From Microbacterium testaceum (GTDB lineage Bacteria > Actinomycetota > Actinomycetes > Actinomycetales > Microbacteriaceae), in NCBI RefSeq assembly GCF_029761935.1, contig NZ_CP121699.1:310001-374000 (forward strand): DNA of 64,000 nucleotides, given 5' to 3'. Position numbers and translations under genes: made by a program. Of this stretch, positions 1 to 7,162 are shown piece after piece. Numbering within the stretch: the first letter of the stretch is position 1; each line of letters begins with the position of its first letter. Under the pieces are notes generated by a model. That model worked only from the letters and a program-made list of their open reading frames with translations. It searched no databases and had not been told where the DNA came from.

Positions 1-674
1 CCCTGCGGCACGACGGGGGCGCGCACGACGAGCGTGAACGCCGACGGGGTGAACACGATGAGGTCGCTTTCGGCGAGGCGGGTGGACTCGACGACGCGGA
101 TGCCGTGCACCTTGTCGTCGACGAGGGCGCCCGCGTCAAGGAGGTCGGTGTAGACCGAGGCGCCCGCGGCGGCGATAAGCGGCGCGTCGGCGCCGACGCC
201 GTTGCTGCGGAGGAGGCGACGGGCGCTGCTGATCGCCTTAGCCGGGTTGGTGCCGGAGTAGGTCACGCCGGTCTCGGCGGGCGTCGCCGACATTGTCGCG
301 GCGGTGAGTGCCTCGATCTTGGCGGCGATGGCGCGGGCCTGCGGGGCGAGCACTTGCCGTCCGTAGTTCGCGATGTTGAGGGAGAGGTCGCCCTCGGACA
401 GGATCGCAAGGTTGTAGAGGTGATCGGCGAGGGTGACGTCGATGTGCTGCTCGGTGAGCTCGTCGGCGACGAGCGCGGTCGTCTTATCGAAGATGTCCCT
501 GCTGCGGGTAGGGATCGCTGCGGGGACGGGGACGCGGACGGTGGCGCCTTGGCCGGGGTGAAACTCCGCCGCCACGTCGCTTGAGATGAGTGAGGCGAGG
601 TTGAAGTCAGCGCCAACGAGCTTGGCGGCGATGATGGCGACGTTGTTGATGTCGAGGTTGAATTCGTTTGCCAT
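1..674 (-). CDS. Major capsid protein, P22 coat-like, N-terminal 224 residues (runs off left edge)
   Basis: The frame is open from an ATG at 674 to the window edge, starting MANEFNLDINNVAIIAAKL. It is preceded by AGGAAAG about nine bases upstream, a good ribosome binding site. The repeated VPVP and a long acidic segment followed by a helical region with LSEGDLSLNIANYGRQVL resemble the P22-type coat family found in actinophages, an HK97-fold shell protein. Only the N-terminal half or so is visible. It is co-oriented with the integrase and sits only about 1.7 kb past it, with no terminase, portal or protease gene between, which is unusual for a complete prophage. Capsid assignment is by family resemblance; an unrelated structural protein is less likely. 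Confidence 0.7.
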   Translation of the reverse strand, partial: MANEFNLDINNVAIIAAKLVGADFNLASLISSDVAAEFHPGQGATVRVPVPAAIPTRSRDIFDKTTALVADELTEQHIDVTLADHLYNLAILSEGDLSLNIANYGRQVLAPQARAIAAKIEALTAATMSATPAETGVTYSGTNPAKAISSARRLLRSNGVGADAPLIAAAGASVYTDLLDAGALVDDKVHGIRVVESTRLAESDLIVFTPSAFTLVVRAPVVPQ

Positions 675-1029
675 AGGTGGCTTTCCTAGTGGAGTCGGGG
701 CGCGGGTGCGCCGGGATGAGGGATGGTGGATGGCCGTGCCTTGACGGCGGACGCGTCGCGCCTTGGCGACGTATCAGGGGGGTGCCCGGGTGATCTGTCG
801 GGTGCGCGGGCCTTGCCGTGCGGTAACGGTGAGCTGGGCGGGGAGCGTGAGCTCGCTGCGGGTGGCGGCGAGGTTTACACGGCGTGCCCGCCGTCCCTCG
901 TGCGTTAGCTAGGCGCGGTGCGGCGGGCGGGCGGAACGTGTCGCCGGGTGGCGGCACGAGAAACTTGGGCGGACGGCTCCCGTCAGGAGATACCGCCCCG
1001 TGTGCCAGGCGTGCCCGGAGAGCGAAGAG
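675..1029. other. Gene-free stretch inside the element
   Basis: About 355 bases separate the capsid start from the zinc-finger stop. Open frames here (for example minus 957-607 and plus 723-908) are rich in Arg, Pro and His, lack a ribosome binding site and look like composition shadows. The capsid promoter should lie here but no clear -35/-10 pair was found. Confidence 0.5.
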
Positions 1030-1251
1030 CTAGGGGGCGAGGAGCGCGACGGCGGACCGTGCGATTCGCTCGAGGGCTATGACGTCGCCACTCGAGAGTG
1101 CGCGCTCGGCATCGGCGGCGAGGTCGGCGCGGGCGGCGATGCGGCCCTCGCGGCGGTGCGCGACACGGCAGGCGGCGCGGCAGAACTTCCCGGGCTGGGA
1201 GAGGTTGGCGGCGCGTCCGCATCGCGCGCAGGCAACGGAGTATCGGGCCAT
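1030..1251 (-). CDS. Small zinc-finger protein of the element (73 aa)
   Basis: The ATG at 1251 is preceded by GAGGAG eight bases upstream, which supports this start over the much longer open frame that extends upstream. The protein has a CARC pair near residue 8 and an FCRAAC pair near residue 23 followed by a basic stretch, then a helical acidic-basic tail. The C-x2-C and C-x3-C spacing matches the short zinc-binding motif common in small actinobacterial and phage proteins of the type CxxC...YCSxxCRxxAYR. A nucleic-acid binding or regulatory role is plausible but not shown. It lies between the 244-aa gene and the capsid gene, same strand. Confidence 0.65.
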   Translation of the reverse strand: MARYSVACARCGRAANLSQPGKFCRAACRVAHRREGRIAARADLAADAERALSSGDVIALERIARSAVALLAP

Positions 1252-1306
1252 GCGGTGACTCCTCAGTTCGTGGGCGGCGTACGTACGCCCGGAGAGCGAA
1301 TGAAAT

Positions 1307-1330
1307 AGCCTCGACGGCGTCGTCGAGGCT
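1307..1330 (-). terminator. Intrinsic terminator after the 244-aa element gene
   Basis: A perfect 10-bp stem (AGCCTCGACG with its complement) closes a four-base loop. Read on the minus strand it is followed by ATTTCATT. It lies about 100 bases past the stop of the 1434-2168 gene. Confidence 0.6.
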
Positions 1331-1433
1331 TTCGGGCGTGCCCGAGCGGCCAGGCGGGTAAGTCTCTCGGTAACCGGGAGATGTTTCCTTGGGTCATTAG
1401 AAGATGACGCCCGGGTGCTCACGCGACCGCGGA

Positions 1434-2168
1434 CTATGTGCGGTGCGTGCGGACGAGCTCGGCGAGTGCTTCGGGCGGCACACCGATGAGGGCGGCGACG
1501 CGCTCGAGGTCGGGGCCGGTTGCGACCACGAACGCGAGTGCGGGTCGGTAGTAGTCCTCTCCGCGGAGGCGGCGGGTCGGTCCCCATCGGCGTGCGGCGA
1601 GCGCGCGCAGGGCGTCGGCGCTGAGGTCGCCGGGTGAGCCCGCGAGGATGTAGGCGCGCACAAGGTCGGGTCGCTTAATTCGATCGTCGGCGTCGTGCAG
1701 CGCAAGCCAGGCCGACGGGAGCTCTCGTGCCTCGAGAACGGGGTCGACGGGGAGGTGCTCGGCAACGCGTGCGGCGAGTACGGCGGCGGCCTCGGGTGCG
1801 GCGTGAATCGCGGCAGCGGTCGCGCGAAGGGAGGCGCGGAGGGCGGGAGTTGCGCCAACCTTGTCGAGCTCCTCCGAGAACGAGAAGAGGTCGTCGGCGT
1901 AGCCGTCGAACGAGGCGGCGATGAGAGTGGCGAGCTCGTCGAGGAGCACAGCGAGCACGCCCGCGGGACTCTCGGCACCGTTGCGGGCGAGTGCCGACGG
2001 TAGGCCTGGGGTGCGCGTGTATCCGCGCGCGGCGAACACTTCCGCGATCAATTCGGCGTCGAGCTTGTCGAGCGGCCATGCGGCGCCGGTCGGGGGTAGC
2101 GGCCACGGCGACGAGGCGGGCTCGTCGGCCCACGCAAGGAGGCGTGGGGTTGTAGTGAGGTTTTCCAT
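1434..2168 (-). CDS. Uncharacterised element protein, 244 aa
   Basis: I do not recognise this protein. It starts MENLTTTPRLLAWADEPASS and is acidic, alanine- and leucine-rich and probably helical, with no signal peptide, membrane segment or cysteine motif. The C-terminal 25 residues (PDLERVAALIGVPPEALAEL) look like a short helix-turn-helix or degron-like helical unit. No convincing Shine-Dalgarno sequence precedes the ATG; instead it shares a 16-17 base upstream motif with the integrase gene. It is the first gene after the integrase in transcription direction and ends at a clear terminator, so it is likely its own unit. A replication, regulatory or cargo role are all possible. Confidence 0.6.
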   Translation of the reverse strand: MENLTTTPRLLAWADEPASSPWPLPPTGAAWPLDKLDAELIAEVFAARGYTRTPGLPSALARNGAESPAGVLAVLLDELATLIAASFDGYADDLFSFSEELDKVGATPALRASLRATAAAIHAAPEAAAVLAARVAEHLPVDPVLEARELPSAWLALHDADDRIKRPDLVRAYILAGSPGDLSADALRALAARRWGPTRRLRGEDYYRPALAFVVATGPDLERVAALIGVPPEALAELVRTHRT

Positions 2169-2173
2169 GATCG

Positions 2174-2190
2174 GAGAGGACGCCTCAACC
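2174..2190 (-). repeat. Motif shared upstream of the 244-aa gene and of the integrase
   Basis: On the minus strand the sequence GGTTGAGGCGTCCTCTC lies just before the 244-aa start. It recurs at 4117-4132 before the integrase as GGTTGGGCGTCCTCTC, differing by one missing base. The position before two element genes suggests a common regulatory site or a shared untranslated leader. Confidence 0.45.
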
Positions 2191-2296
2191 CCTTCGGGTG
2201 CTCACCCGGCGACGGGGGTGGGGAATGTGGGGATGGAGGACGGTGGGGATTAGCGGTCAGGGGACGCTTAGAGACGAGTGGTGCTAGGGCAGCGTC

Positions 2297-2390
2297 CCAG
2301 CGTCCGCCTGAGCCATCCTGCCGCGTGATTGCGCGGTTTTGTAGGCGGACGCTGGGGCGGACGGTGGGGCGGACGCTGGGCGGACGCTGG
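2297..2390. repeat. Iteron-like cluster of a 12-bp repeat
   Basis: Four head-to-tail copies of GGCGGACGCTGG (one with a single change) occupy 2344-2390 at 11-12 base spacing. One inverted copy lies at 2297-2308, with a further partial copy just before it. The inverted copy and the first direct copy can also form a 12-bp stem around a 33-base loop. The cluster sits between the integrase stop (2425) and the next element gene. Helical-turn spacing suggests binding by a replication initiator, repressor or recombination factor; the hairpin could alternatively end integrase transcription. Confidence 0.6.
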
Positions 2391-2424
2391 TGCCTGAGGC
2401 AGGTTCTACGGCATCCTCTCGGGC

Positions 2425-4074
2425 CTACCGGGTGGGGATGTCGGCCCACTTGATCCGACCCCAGTAATCCGTCGGTGCGAGGTGAGGCTCGTCGATGTCT
2501 ATTCCCCGGTCGCGATTCCATCCGACCTCGATGCGGCGGCGGTCGAGCGGTGCGCGCGAGTCGAGGCCGGGCACGCGCGATACGGCGACGCGGACGATGA
2601 CTTTTTGCAGATGTTCGCGCTTGGCGTCGAGGTCGTCGGCCAGGTCGCGCCACACGTCGCCGAGGGTGCGCCCGGTCGGGACGAGCTCGACTTCGTGCGT
2701 CGTCGTGGCAGAAAGCACTTCCCGCCGTCGTGCCTTGAGCTGGTCAAGACGCGGCACGAGTTGCGAGTAGTCGGCGCCGTCGGCTTGCATCGCGGCAGTG
2801 GCGTCAGCAATGGCTTGGGTGACGGCGGCGAGTGCAAGGGCGTCGTACGCGGGCGCGCTGCGCTGGACTTCCTTGAGCATGGGAAGCGAGCCAGCGAAGG
2901 CGAGAAACTTGCCCTCGATGTACTGCTCGAGGCGGGCGACCGAGACGTGTCCCGGCGACGTGCACGGGTTGAGCGCGTCCCCGGTCGCGGCGCACCGGAA
3001 GAAGAGCTCCTCGCGGTCGCCCTTGCGGCGCTTCTGTGCATAGAGCTTCCCATTGCAGCTTGCGCATCGAGCGATGCCCGTGAGCCACGAGACCGTGCGA
3101 CGCGGCTGGACGCGGCCGACGCTCGGCAGACGCGCTTGCAGGCGTTGGAAGGTCGCGAGGTCGAGCACCGGCTCCCATCGAGTGATAGGCAGCCCATGCG
3201 CGTCACTGACGACGCGGCGCTCGAGTCGGGGGGTGCCGTCTGCGGCGACGATGGGCTCGCCGTCGGACGCCAGCACCGGCACGCGGCGCGTGGTACGTCC
3301 AATGAGGGTTTCCGACCGCCAGAGGTTGCGGACGGTAGTGACGCGCCACGAGCCGCGGTCGACGCCCTCCACGGGCTGATCAGCCTGTCGCGCTCGTCGC
3401 GCTTCACTCTGCGGGGTTGGCACGGCGTTGGCGTCGAGCCATACCGTGACGGAAGAGAGATACTCCCCGTCGATGAGCCGCTCCGCGACCGTTCGCACTA
3501 TCTCCGCCTCGTACGGGTCGACCGCGAGCGACCTGCCGGGGCCGTGCGGGTTGTCGACGGCACGGTAGCCGAACGGGGCTTTTCCACCGAGAAATCTCTG
3601 CTCCTCTGGGCCGGTCTTGCTGAGGTGCTCGGAACGCGCGGCGAGGATGCGGGCGGAGGTGTTCTCCGCTTCCATCGCGGCGACCTCGGCGAGCACGGAG
3701 GCGACTATCCGCCACGCCTGCGCATCGGAGCGAAGACCGTCCTTCTTCGCGAAGAAGAGCGCGCGCTTGCGCTCCTTGAGGACGTCGATAAGGTCAGCCA
3801 CGGCACGGAGACCTTGTCGACTCCATCGGTCGAAGGCCCATACGAGGAGTGTGTCGGCCTCGCCGGAGCGGAGGAGGTCGAGAGCGCGCGCGGCGCCGTC
3901 GCGGTCCTTTGTGCCGCTCTTCCCGTCATCGACAATCACGGCGGTCACTTCCCAGCCCTCGAGTTCGCAGAGTTTGCGGAGATCGCGCTCTTGGCGCTCG
4001 AGTGAGACGCTTTCATCTTTCGTGCGGCTGATGCGGCAGTACAGGACAGCGCGGCGGATAGTCGGAGTCGTCAT
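2425..4074 (-). CDS. Large serine integrase (site-specific recombinase)
   Basis: This 549-aa protein integrates and excises the element. The N-terminal resolvase-type catalytic domain (about residues 7-150) contains YCRIS, with Ser16 as the expected nucleophile, and WAFDRWSRQG further in. A recombinase domain follows (about 170-300, with GKAPFGYR near its start). A zinc-ribbon with CASC near residue 350 and NPC about 35 residues later, and a helical C-terminal region, complete the large-serine-integrase layout. The length is typical for the family. The ATG at 4074 has GAGAGGG about nine bases upstream, and that site lies in the arm of an inverted repeat. It is the gene next to the comM junction, consistent with comM being its attachment site. 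Confidence 0.93.
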   Translation of the reverse strand: MTTPTIRRAVLYCRISRTKDESVSLERQERDLRKLCELEGWEVTAVIVDDGKSGTKDRDGAARALDLLRSGEADTLLVWAFDRWSRQGLRAVADLIDVLKERKRALFFAKKDGLRSDAQAWRIVASVLAEVAAMEAENTSARILAARSEHLSKTGPEEQRFLGGKAPFGYRAVDNPHGPGRSLAVDPYEAEIVRTVAERLIDGEYLSSVTVWLDANAVPTPQSEARRARQADQPVEGVDRGSWRVTTVRNLWRSETLIGRTTRRVPVLASDGEPIVAADGTPRLERRVVSDAHGLPITRWEPVLDLATFQRLQARLPSVGRVQPRRTVSWLTGIARCASCNGKLYAQKRRKGDREELFFRCAATGDALNPCTSPGHVSVARLEQYIEGKFLAFAGSLPMLKEVQRSAPAYDALALAAVTQAIADATAAMQADGADYSQLVPRLDQLKARRREVLSATTTHEVELVPTGRTLGDVWRDLADDLDAKREHLQKVIVRVAVSRVPGLDSRAPLDRRRIEVGWNRDRGIDIDEPHLAPTDYWGRIKWADIPTR

Positions 4075-4084
4075 GGTCGGGGGC

Positions 4085-4122
4085 CCTCTCTGATGTTCGC
4101 GATGTACTTGCGCTCAGAGAGG
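4085..4122 (-). promoter_or_regulatory. Hairpin that can hide the integrase ribosome binding site
   Basis: On the minus strand CCTCTCTGA (4122-4114) pairs perfectly with TCAGAGAGG (4093-4085) across a 20-base loop that itself has GCG and CGC able to pair. The second arm contains the AGAGAGG Shine-Dalgarno sequence of the integrase gene. An mRNA starting upstream of 4122 would fold it away. Confidence 0.5.
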
Positions 4123-4132
4123 ACGCCCAACC

Positions 4133-4158
4133 GGTGCGATCTGCTCGGTGGCTAGGTG
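4133..4158. other. Attachment junction between element and comM
   Basis: The comM reading frame is open from the GTG at 4156 onwards; one codon earlier is an in-frame TAG. The true crossover must lie near here. The exact core cannot be fixed without the left junction or an uninterrupted comM. Confidence 0.5.
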
Positions 4159-4773
4159 ATCCTCGACGAGGGCGGCGAGTTCCCGGCATCCGTTCTCGAC
4201 GCCCTTCGTCAGCCCCTCGAGAACGGCGTGATTCAGGTGCACCGCTCCGGGGTCTCGGCAACGTACCCCGCGCGGTTTCAGCTCGTGGTGGCCACGAACC
4301 CCTGCCCGTGCGGCCAATACGGCGTCCCGGGTGGATCCTGCGAGTGCGCTCCGCAGGCGATACGTCGATACACGCGGCGCCTCTCGGGCCCGCTTCTCGA
4401 TCGGATCGACATCGACCTGCGGCTGCAGCGCGTGTCCACCGCCCGGCACGAGAGCAGTTCCCGGACGGTGTCCTCGGAACGCGCGCGCGAGATCGTTGCC
4501 GCCGCCCGTGCGCAAGCCGCTCGACGGTGGGCCCAGACGCCCTGGAGGCGCAACGCCGATGTGCCGGGCACGTGGTTGCGCGGCCGGGCCGCCCCGTCGC
4601 CCGAAGTCCTGCGTCCTCTTGACACCGCCCTGCGCCGCGGCGCGTTGACCCTGCGCGGATACGACCGCCTGCTCCGCGTGGCGTGGACGGTCGCCGACAT
4701 CGCCGGACACGAACAGCTCCGGTCCGACGATGTGGGCCGCGCCCTCTACCTGCGCCGAGGTGCGGGCGCATGA
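4156..4773 (+). pseudogene. comM: comM (YifB, Mg-chelatase-like AAA+ ATPase), 3' fragment cut by the element
   Basis: ComM is a hexameric helicase that promotes branch migration during natural transformation. The visible 205 residues begin at the Walker B region (ILDEGGEFPASVLDALRQPL) and continue through NPCPCG and the sensor/arginine region to the C-terminal Mg-chelatase-like domain. The Walker A half, which is normally about 300 residues upstream, is missing and would lie beyond the element to the left. The fragment has no ribosome binding site of its own and an in-frame TAG directly upstream. Its stop overlaps the dprA start (ATGA), so transcription of dprA would normally come from the comM operon and is probably also affected by the insertion. 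Confidence 0.9.
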
Positions 4774-5941
4774 CGCCCTACGAGGTCGACGAGATCGAGG
4801 CCGCACGCGCCCTCCGGGGCCTGCGGGACGACGATGACCAGGGGGGTGCCGCGGAGGCGTTCGCGCGGGTGGTGTGGAGTGTGCTGACCGAGCCCGGAGA
4901 CGGGGTCGCGGGAAAACTCATCGCGGAACACGGACCGGTTCAGGCCCTGAGCGTGGCCACGTCCACGGGGCGTAAGGATCTCGGGGCGGCGCGCGCCCGG
5001 TGGTTGCCTCGGCTCCATCCCGACGCGATCGCGGCGGCGCTCGACGCCGCGCGGCGGTCGGGCACCTCGCTCGTCGTTCCGGTGACACCTCGTGGCCCGC
5101 GCGCCTCGACGATCTGGGGGAGCACGCGCCGGTCGTCCTCTGGCGCCGCGGAGTCGCCATCGAGGACGATTCCCCCACGGTCGCCCTCGTGGGCGCGCGA
5201 GCCTCGACGGCTTACGGGGAGGGGGTCGCGGCGGACCTCGCCGCCGACCTGGCTGCGGCCGGGGTGATCGTCGTCTCGGGGGCTGCGTACGGGATCGACG
5301 GGGCCGCGCACCGGGCGGCGCTGTCGACGGGCGGACCGACGGTCGCGTTTCTCGCCGGCGGCGTCGATCGGGCGTACCCGCGCGGTCACGAAGGTCTTCT
5401 CGCCCGGATCGCGGGAGCCGGCGCGGTCTGGAGCGAGACGCCCTGCGGGACGACGCCCACCAAGTGGCGCTTCCTCGCTCGCAACCGGCTCATCGCCGCA
5501 ATCGCCGACGCCGTCGTGGTCGTCGAGGCGGGGTGGCGCAGCGGCTCGCTCAACACCGCCGCGCACGCCGCGAGCCTGGGTCGCGCCCTGGGCGCGGTGC
5601 CCGGTCCCGTCACGAGCGCGGCGTCGGCGGGGTGCCACCGCATCCTCCGCGAGTACGGCGGCGCGTGCGTGACGGGGGCTGCCGACGTGCTCGAGATGAT
5701 CGGCGCGGGAGGACCCCGCGAGCACGGCACCACCGACCGCACCGACGACACCACCCGACTGCTCGACGCCCTCTCGGCGCGCTCCGGTCGGTCGACGCGG
5801 GAGGTCGCCCGCCGAAGCGGGATGTCGAGCGAGGAGGCCGGGGCGCTCCTCGGCTTCGCGGAGCTCGAGGGGCGGGTCGTCCGCGACAGCGAGGGGCTGT
5901 GGACGTCCGCCGGTCGGGGGGACGGGGGATCTCCGCGATGA
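4770..5941 (+). pseudogene. dprA: dprA (DNA-processing protein A), frameshifted
   Basis: DprA loads RecA on incoming single-stranded DNA during transformation. The first 104 codons from the ATG at 4770 give the N-terminal SAM-like region and end LVVPVT. The continuation, with GDTSWPARL and then the Rossmann-like core (VALVGARASTAYGEG, VSGAAYGIDGAAHRAAL, and a GTTPTKWRFLARNR segment) and a C-terminal winged-helix domain, is in another frame. The switch is at 5079-5083, where CCGGTGAC would need one more G to keep the frame. Read in the first frame, translation stops at 5267. No slippery heptamer is visible, so this is a natural null allele or a one-base sequence error. It overlaps the comM stop and precedes xerC. 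Confidence 0.85.
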
Positions 5942-6004
5942 GGGAAACGCCGATCGGCGCGCGTCGTCGCGCACGCGCGGCCGGCCGCCGGGCACTCTGG
6001 GGGG

Positions 6005-7000
6005 ATGCAGTTGTCGGAGGCCGTCGCGGGATATCTCTCCCACCTGTCCGACGTGCGCCGACTCTCCCCGGCGACGGTGCGGGCCTACCGCGCGGATCTC
6101 GCGGACCTGATCCTGTGGGTCGGCGATCGCCCCCTGGGCGAGGTCGGCGTGGAGGACCTGCGCGAATGGCAGTGGCAGTCGGCCAAGTCGGGGCAGTCCA
6201 AGGCCACCGCCGCGCGTCGCGCGTCGACGGTGCGGGGGCTGTTCGCCTGGGCCGTCGAGGAAGAGTTGGTCAGGGTGGACCCGGCGCAGAGGCTGGTGTC
6301 TCCGAAACGCGGGCGCACCCTCCCCGCCGTCGCGACCACCGACGCGCTCGACGACGTCCTGACCGCGGCGGCCGAGCGCGCGGCGAGTGGCGATGCCGTG
6401 GCACTCCGAGACCACGCCCTCCTGGAGGTGCTCTACGGATCGGGCGCGCGCGTCTCCGAGGTGTGCGGTCTCGACCTCGACGATATCGATCACGATCGAC
6501 GCACCCTGTTCCTGCGCGGCAAGGGCGGCAAGGACCGCGTCGTGCCGTTCGGACTCCCCGCCGCTCGCGCGCTGCAGGCCTACCTGGTGCGGGCCCGTCC
6601 CATCCTGCAGGCACGCCGGGTCGAGGCATCCGCATCTCCCGCATCCGGGTCGCGCCACGACGGAAGCGGGAGTGGCTCCCGCATTCCCGCCCGCGAAGCC
6701 GGGGCTGCGACGCGCCCGCACGAGCGCGCCGTGTTCCTGGGGGCGAAGGGCTCGCGTCTCGGGCCGAGAGTCGTGCACGCCCTCGTGTCGAGAACCGTGG
6801 CGCCGAGCGTGGGAGCGGACGTGCTCGGGCCGCACGCTCTGCGGCACTCTGCCGCGACCCATCTGCTCGACGGGGGCGCCGATCTGCGCTCCGTGCAGGA
6901 GATCCTCGGCCACGCGAGTCTGGGCACCACGCAGATCTACACCCATGTCTCCGCCGAGCGCCTCCGCGAGGCCTACCGACTCGCGCACCCGCGCGCTTGA
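6005..7000 (+). CDS. xerC: Tyrosine recombinase XerC
   Basis: XerC resolves chromosome dimers at dif together with XerD at the division septum. The N-terminal SAM-like core-binding domain covers about residues 1-90 and the catalytic domain 105-325. All catalytic residues are present: Arg149 in GSGARVSE, Lys173 in GKGGKDR, His277 and Arg280 in HALRHS, His303 in LGHASLG and the nucleophile Tyr312. At 331 aa it is longer than the usual 295-310 because of a Ser/Gly/Ala/Arg-rich linker at about residues 204-240. The start is the ATG at 6005; the ribosome binding site is only a G-run. It lies 63 bases after dprA, the usual actinobacterial order. Confidence 0.95.
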   Translation: MQLSEAVAGYLSHLSDVRRLSPATVRAYRADLADLILWVGDRPLGEVGVEDLREWQWQSAKSGQSKATAARRASTVRGLFAWAVEEELVRVDPAQRLVSPKRGRTLPAVATTDALDDVLTAAAERAASGDAVALRDHALLEVLYGSGARVSEVCGLDLDDIDHDRRTLFLRGKGGKDRVVPFGLPAARALQAYLVRARPILQARRVEASASPASGSRHDGSGSGSRIPAREAGAATRPHERAVFLGAKGSRLGPRVVHALVSRTVAPSVGADVLGPHALRHSAATHLLDGGADLRSVQEILGHASLGTTQIYTHVSAERLREAYRLAHPRA

Positions 7001-7150
7001 GCGGTAGGCATGGGCGACCTCGGACGCACTGCACCCTGCACGGAGGAGACCGTCCTCGGCCAGCGCTCCGGCAGACCCGCCTCGCCGTCGGGTTCTCGCC
7101 GGGCGGCCCGTGACGTGTCCCGTATGCGTGCGCATGCGCGTCGGACCCCC

Positions 7151-7156
7151 TAGCGT
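7151..7156 (+). promoter_or_regulatory. -10 box for a leaderless lipoprotein mRNA
   Basis: TAGCGT lies six bases before the GTG at 7163, so transcription should begin at the start codon. Confidence 0.5.
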
Positions 7157-7162
7157 GGAACC

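Larger units (their letters stand above)
1..4152 (-). mobile_element. Right end of an integrated element (serine-integrase type) inserted in comM
   Basis: Everything left of the comM 3' fragment is foreign to the expected comM-dprA-xerC order. It comprises a large serine integrase, an unknown 244-aa gene, a small zinc-finger gene and a phage capsid gene, all on the minus strand. The right boundary is placed between 4133 and 4155 because a comM-like reading frame resumes at 4156 directly after an in-frame TAG at 4153. The left end and the other att half lie outside the window, so the size, the type (prophage, phage satellite or other island) and the core duplication cannot be judged. The presence of the integrase at the junction fits the usual layout of such elements. 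Confidence 0.85.

Noticed and set aside
607-957. 116-aa minus frame before the capsid gene
   Set aside because: Pro/Arg/His-rich, no ribosome binding site, and overlaps the capsid start in another frame.
2344-2390. CRISPR array
   Set aside because: The repeats are 12 bp and directly adjacent, without spacers.
2482-4005. 507-aa plus-strand frame opposite the integrase
   Set aside because: Low-information antisense frame; the minus strand encodes a clear serine recombinase.
2174-4132. The 16-17 base motif as attL/attR direct repeats
   Set aside because: Both copies lie inside the element, upstream of genes, and only one is near the comM junction.
5076-5090. Programmed -1 frameshifting in dprA
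   Set aside because: GTTCCGG is not a slippery heptamer and no downstream pseudoknot is evident; deletion or sequence error is simpler.
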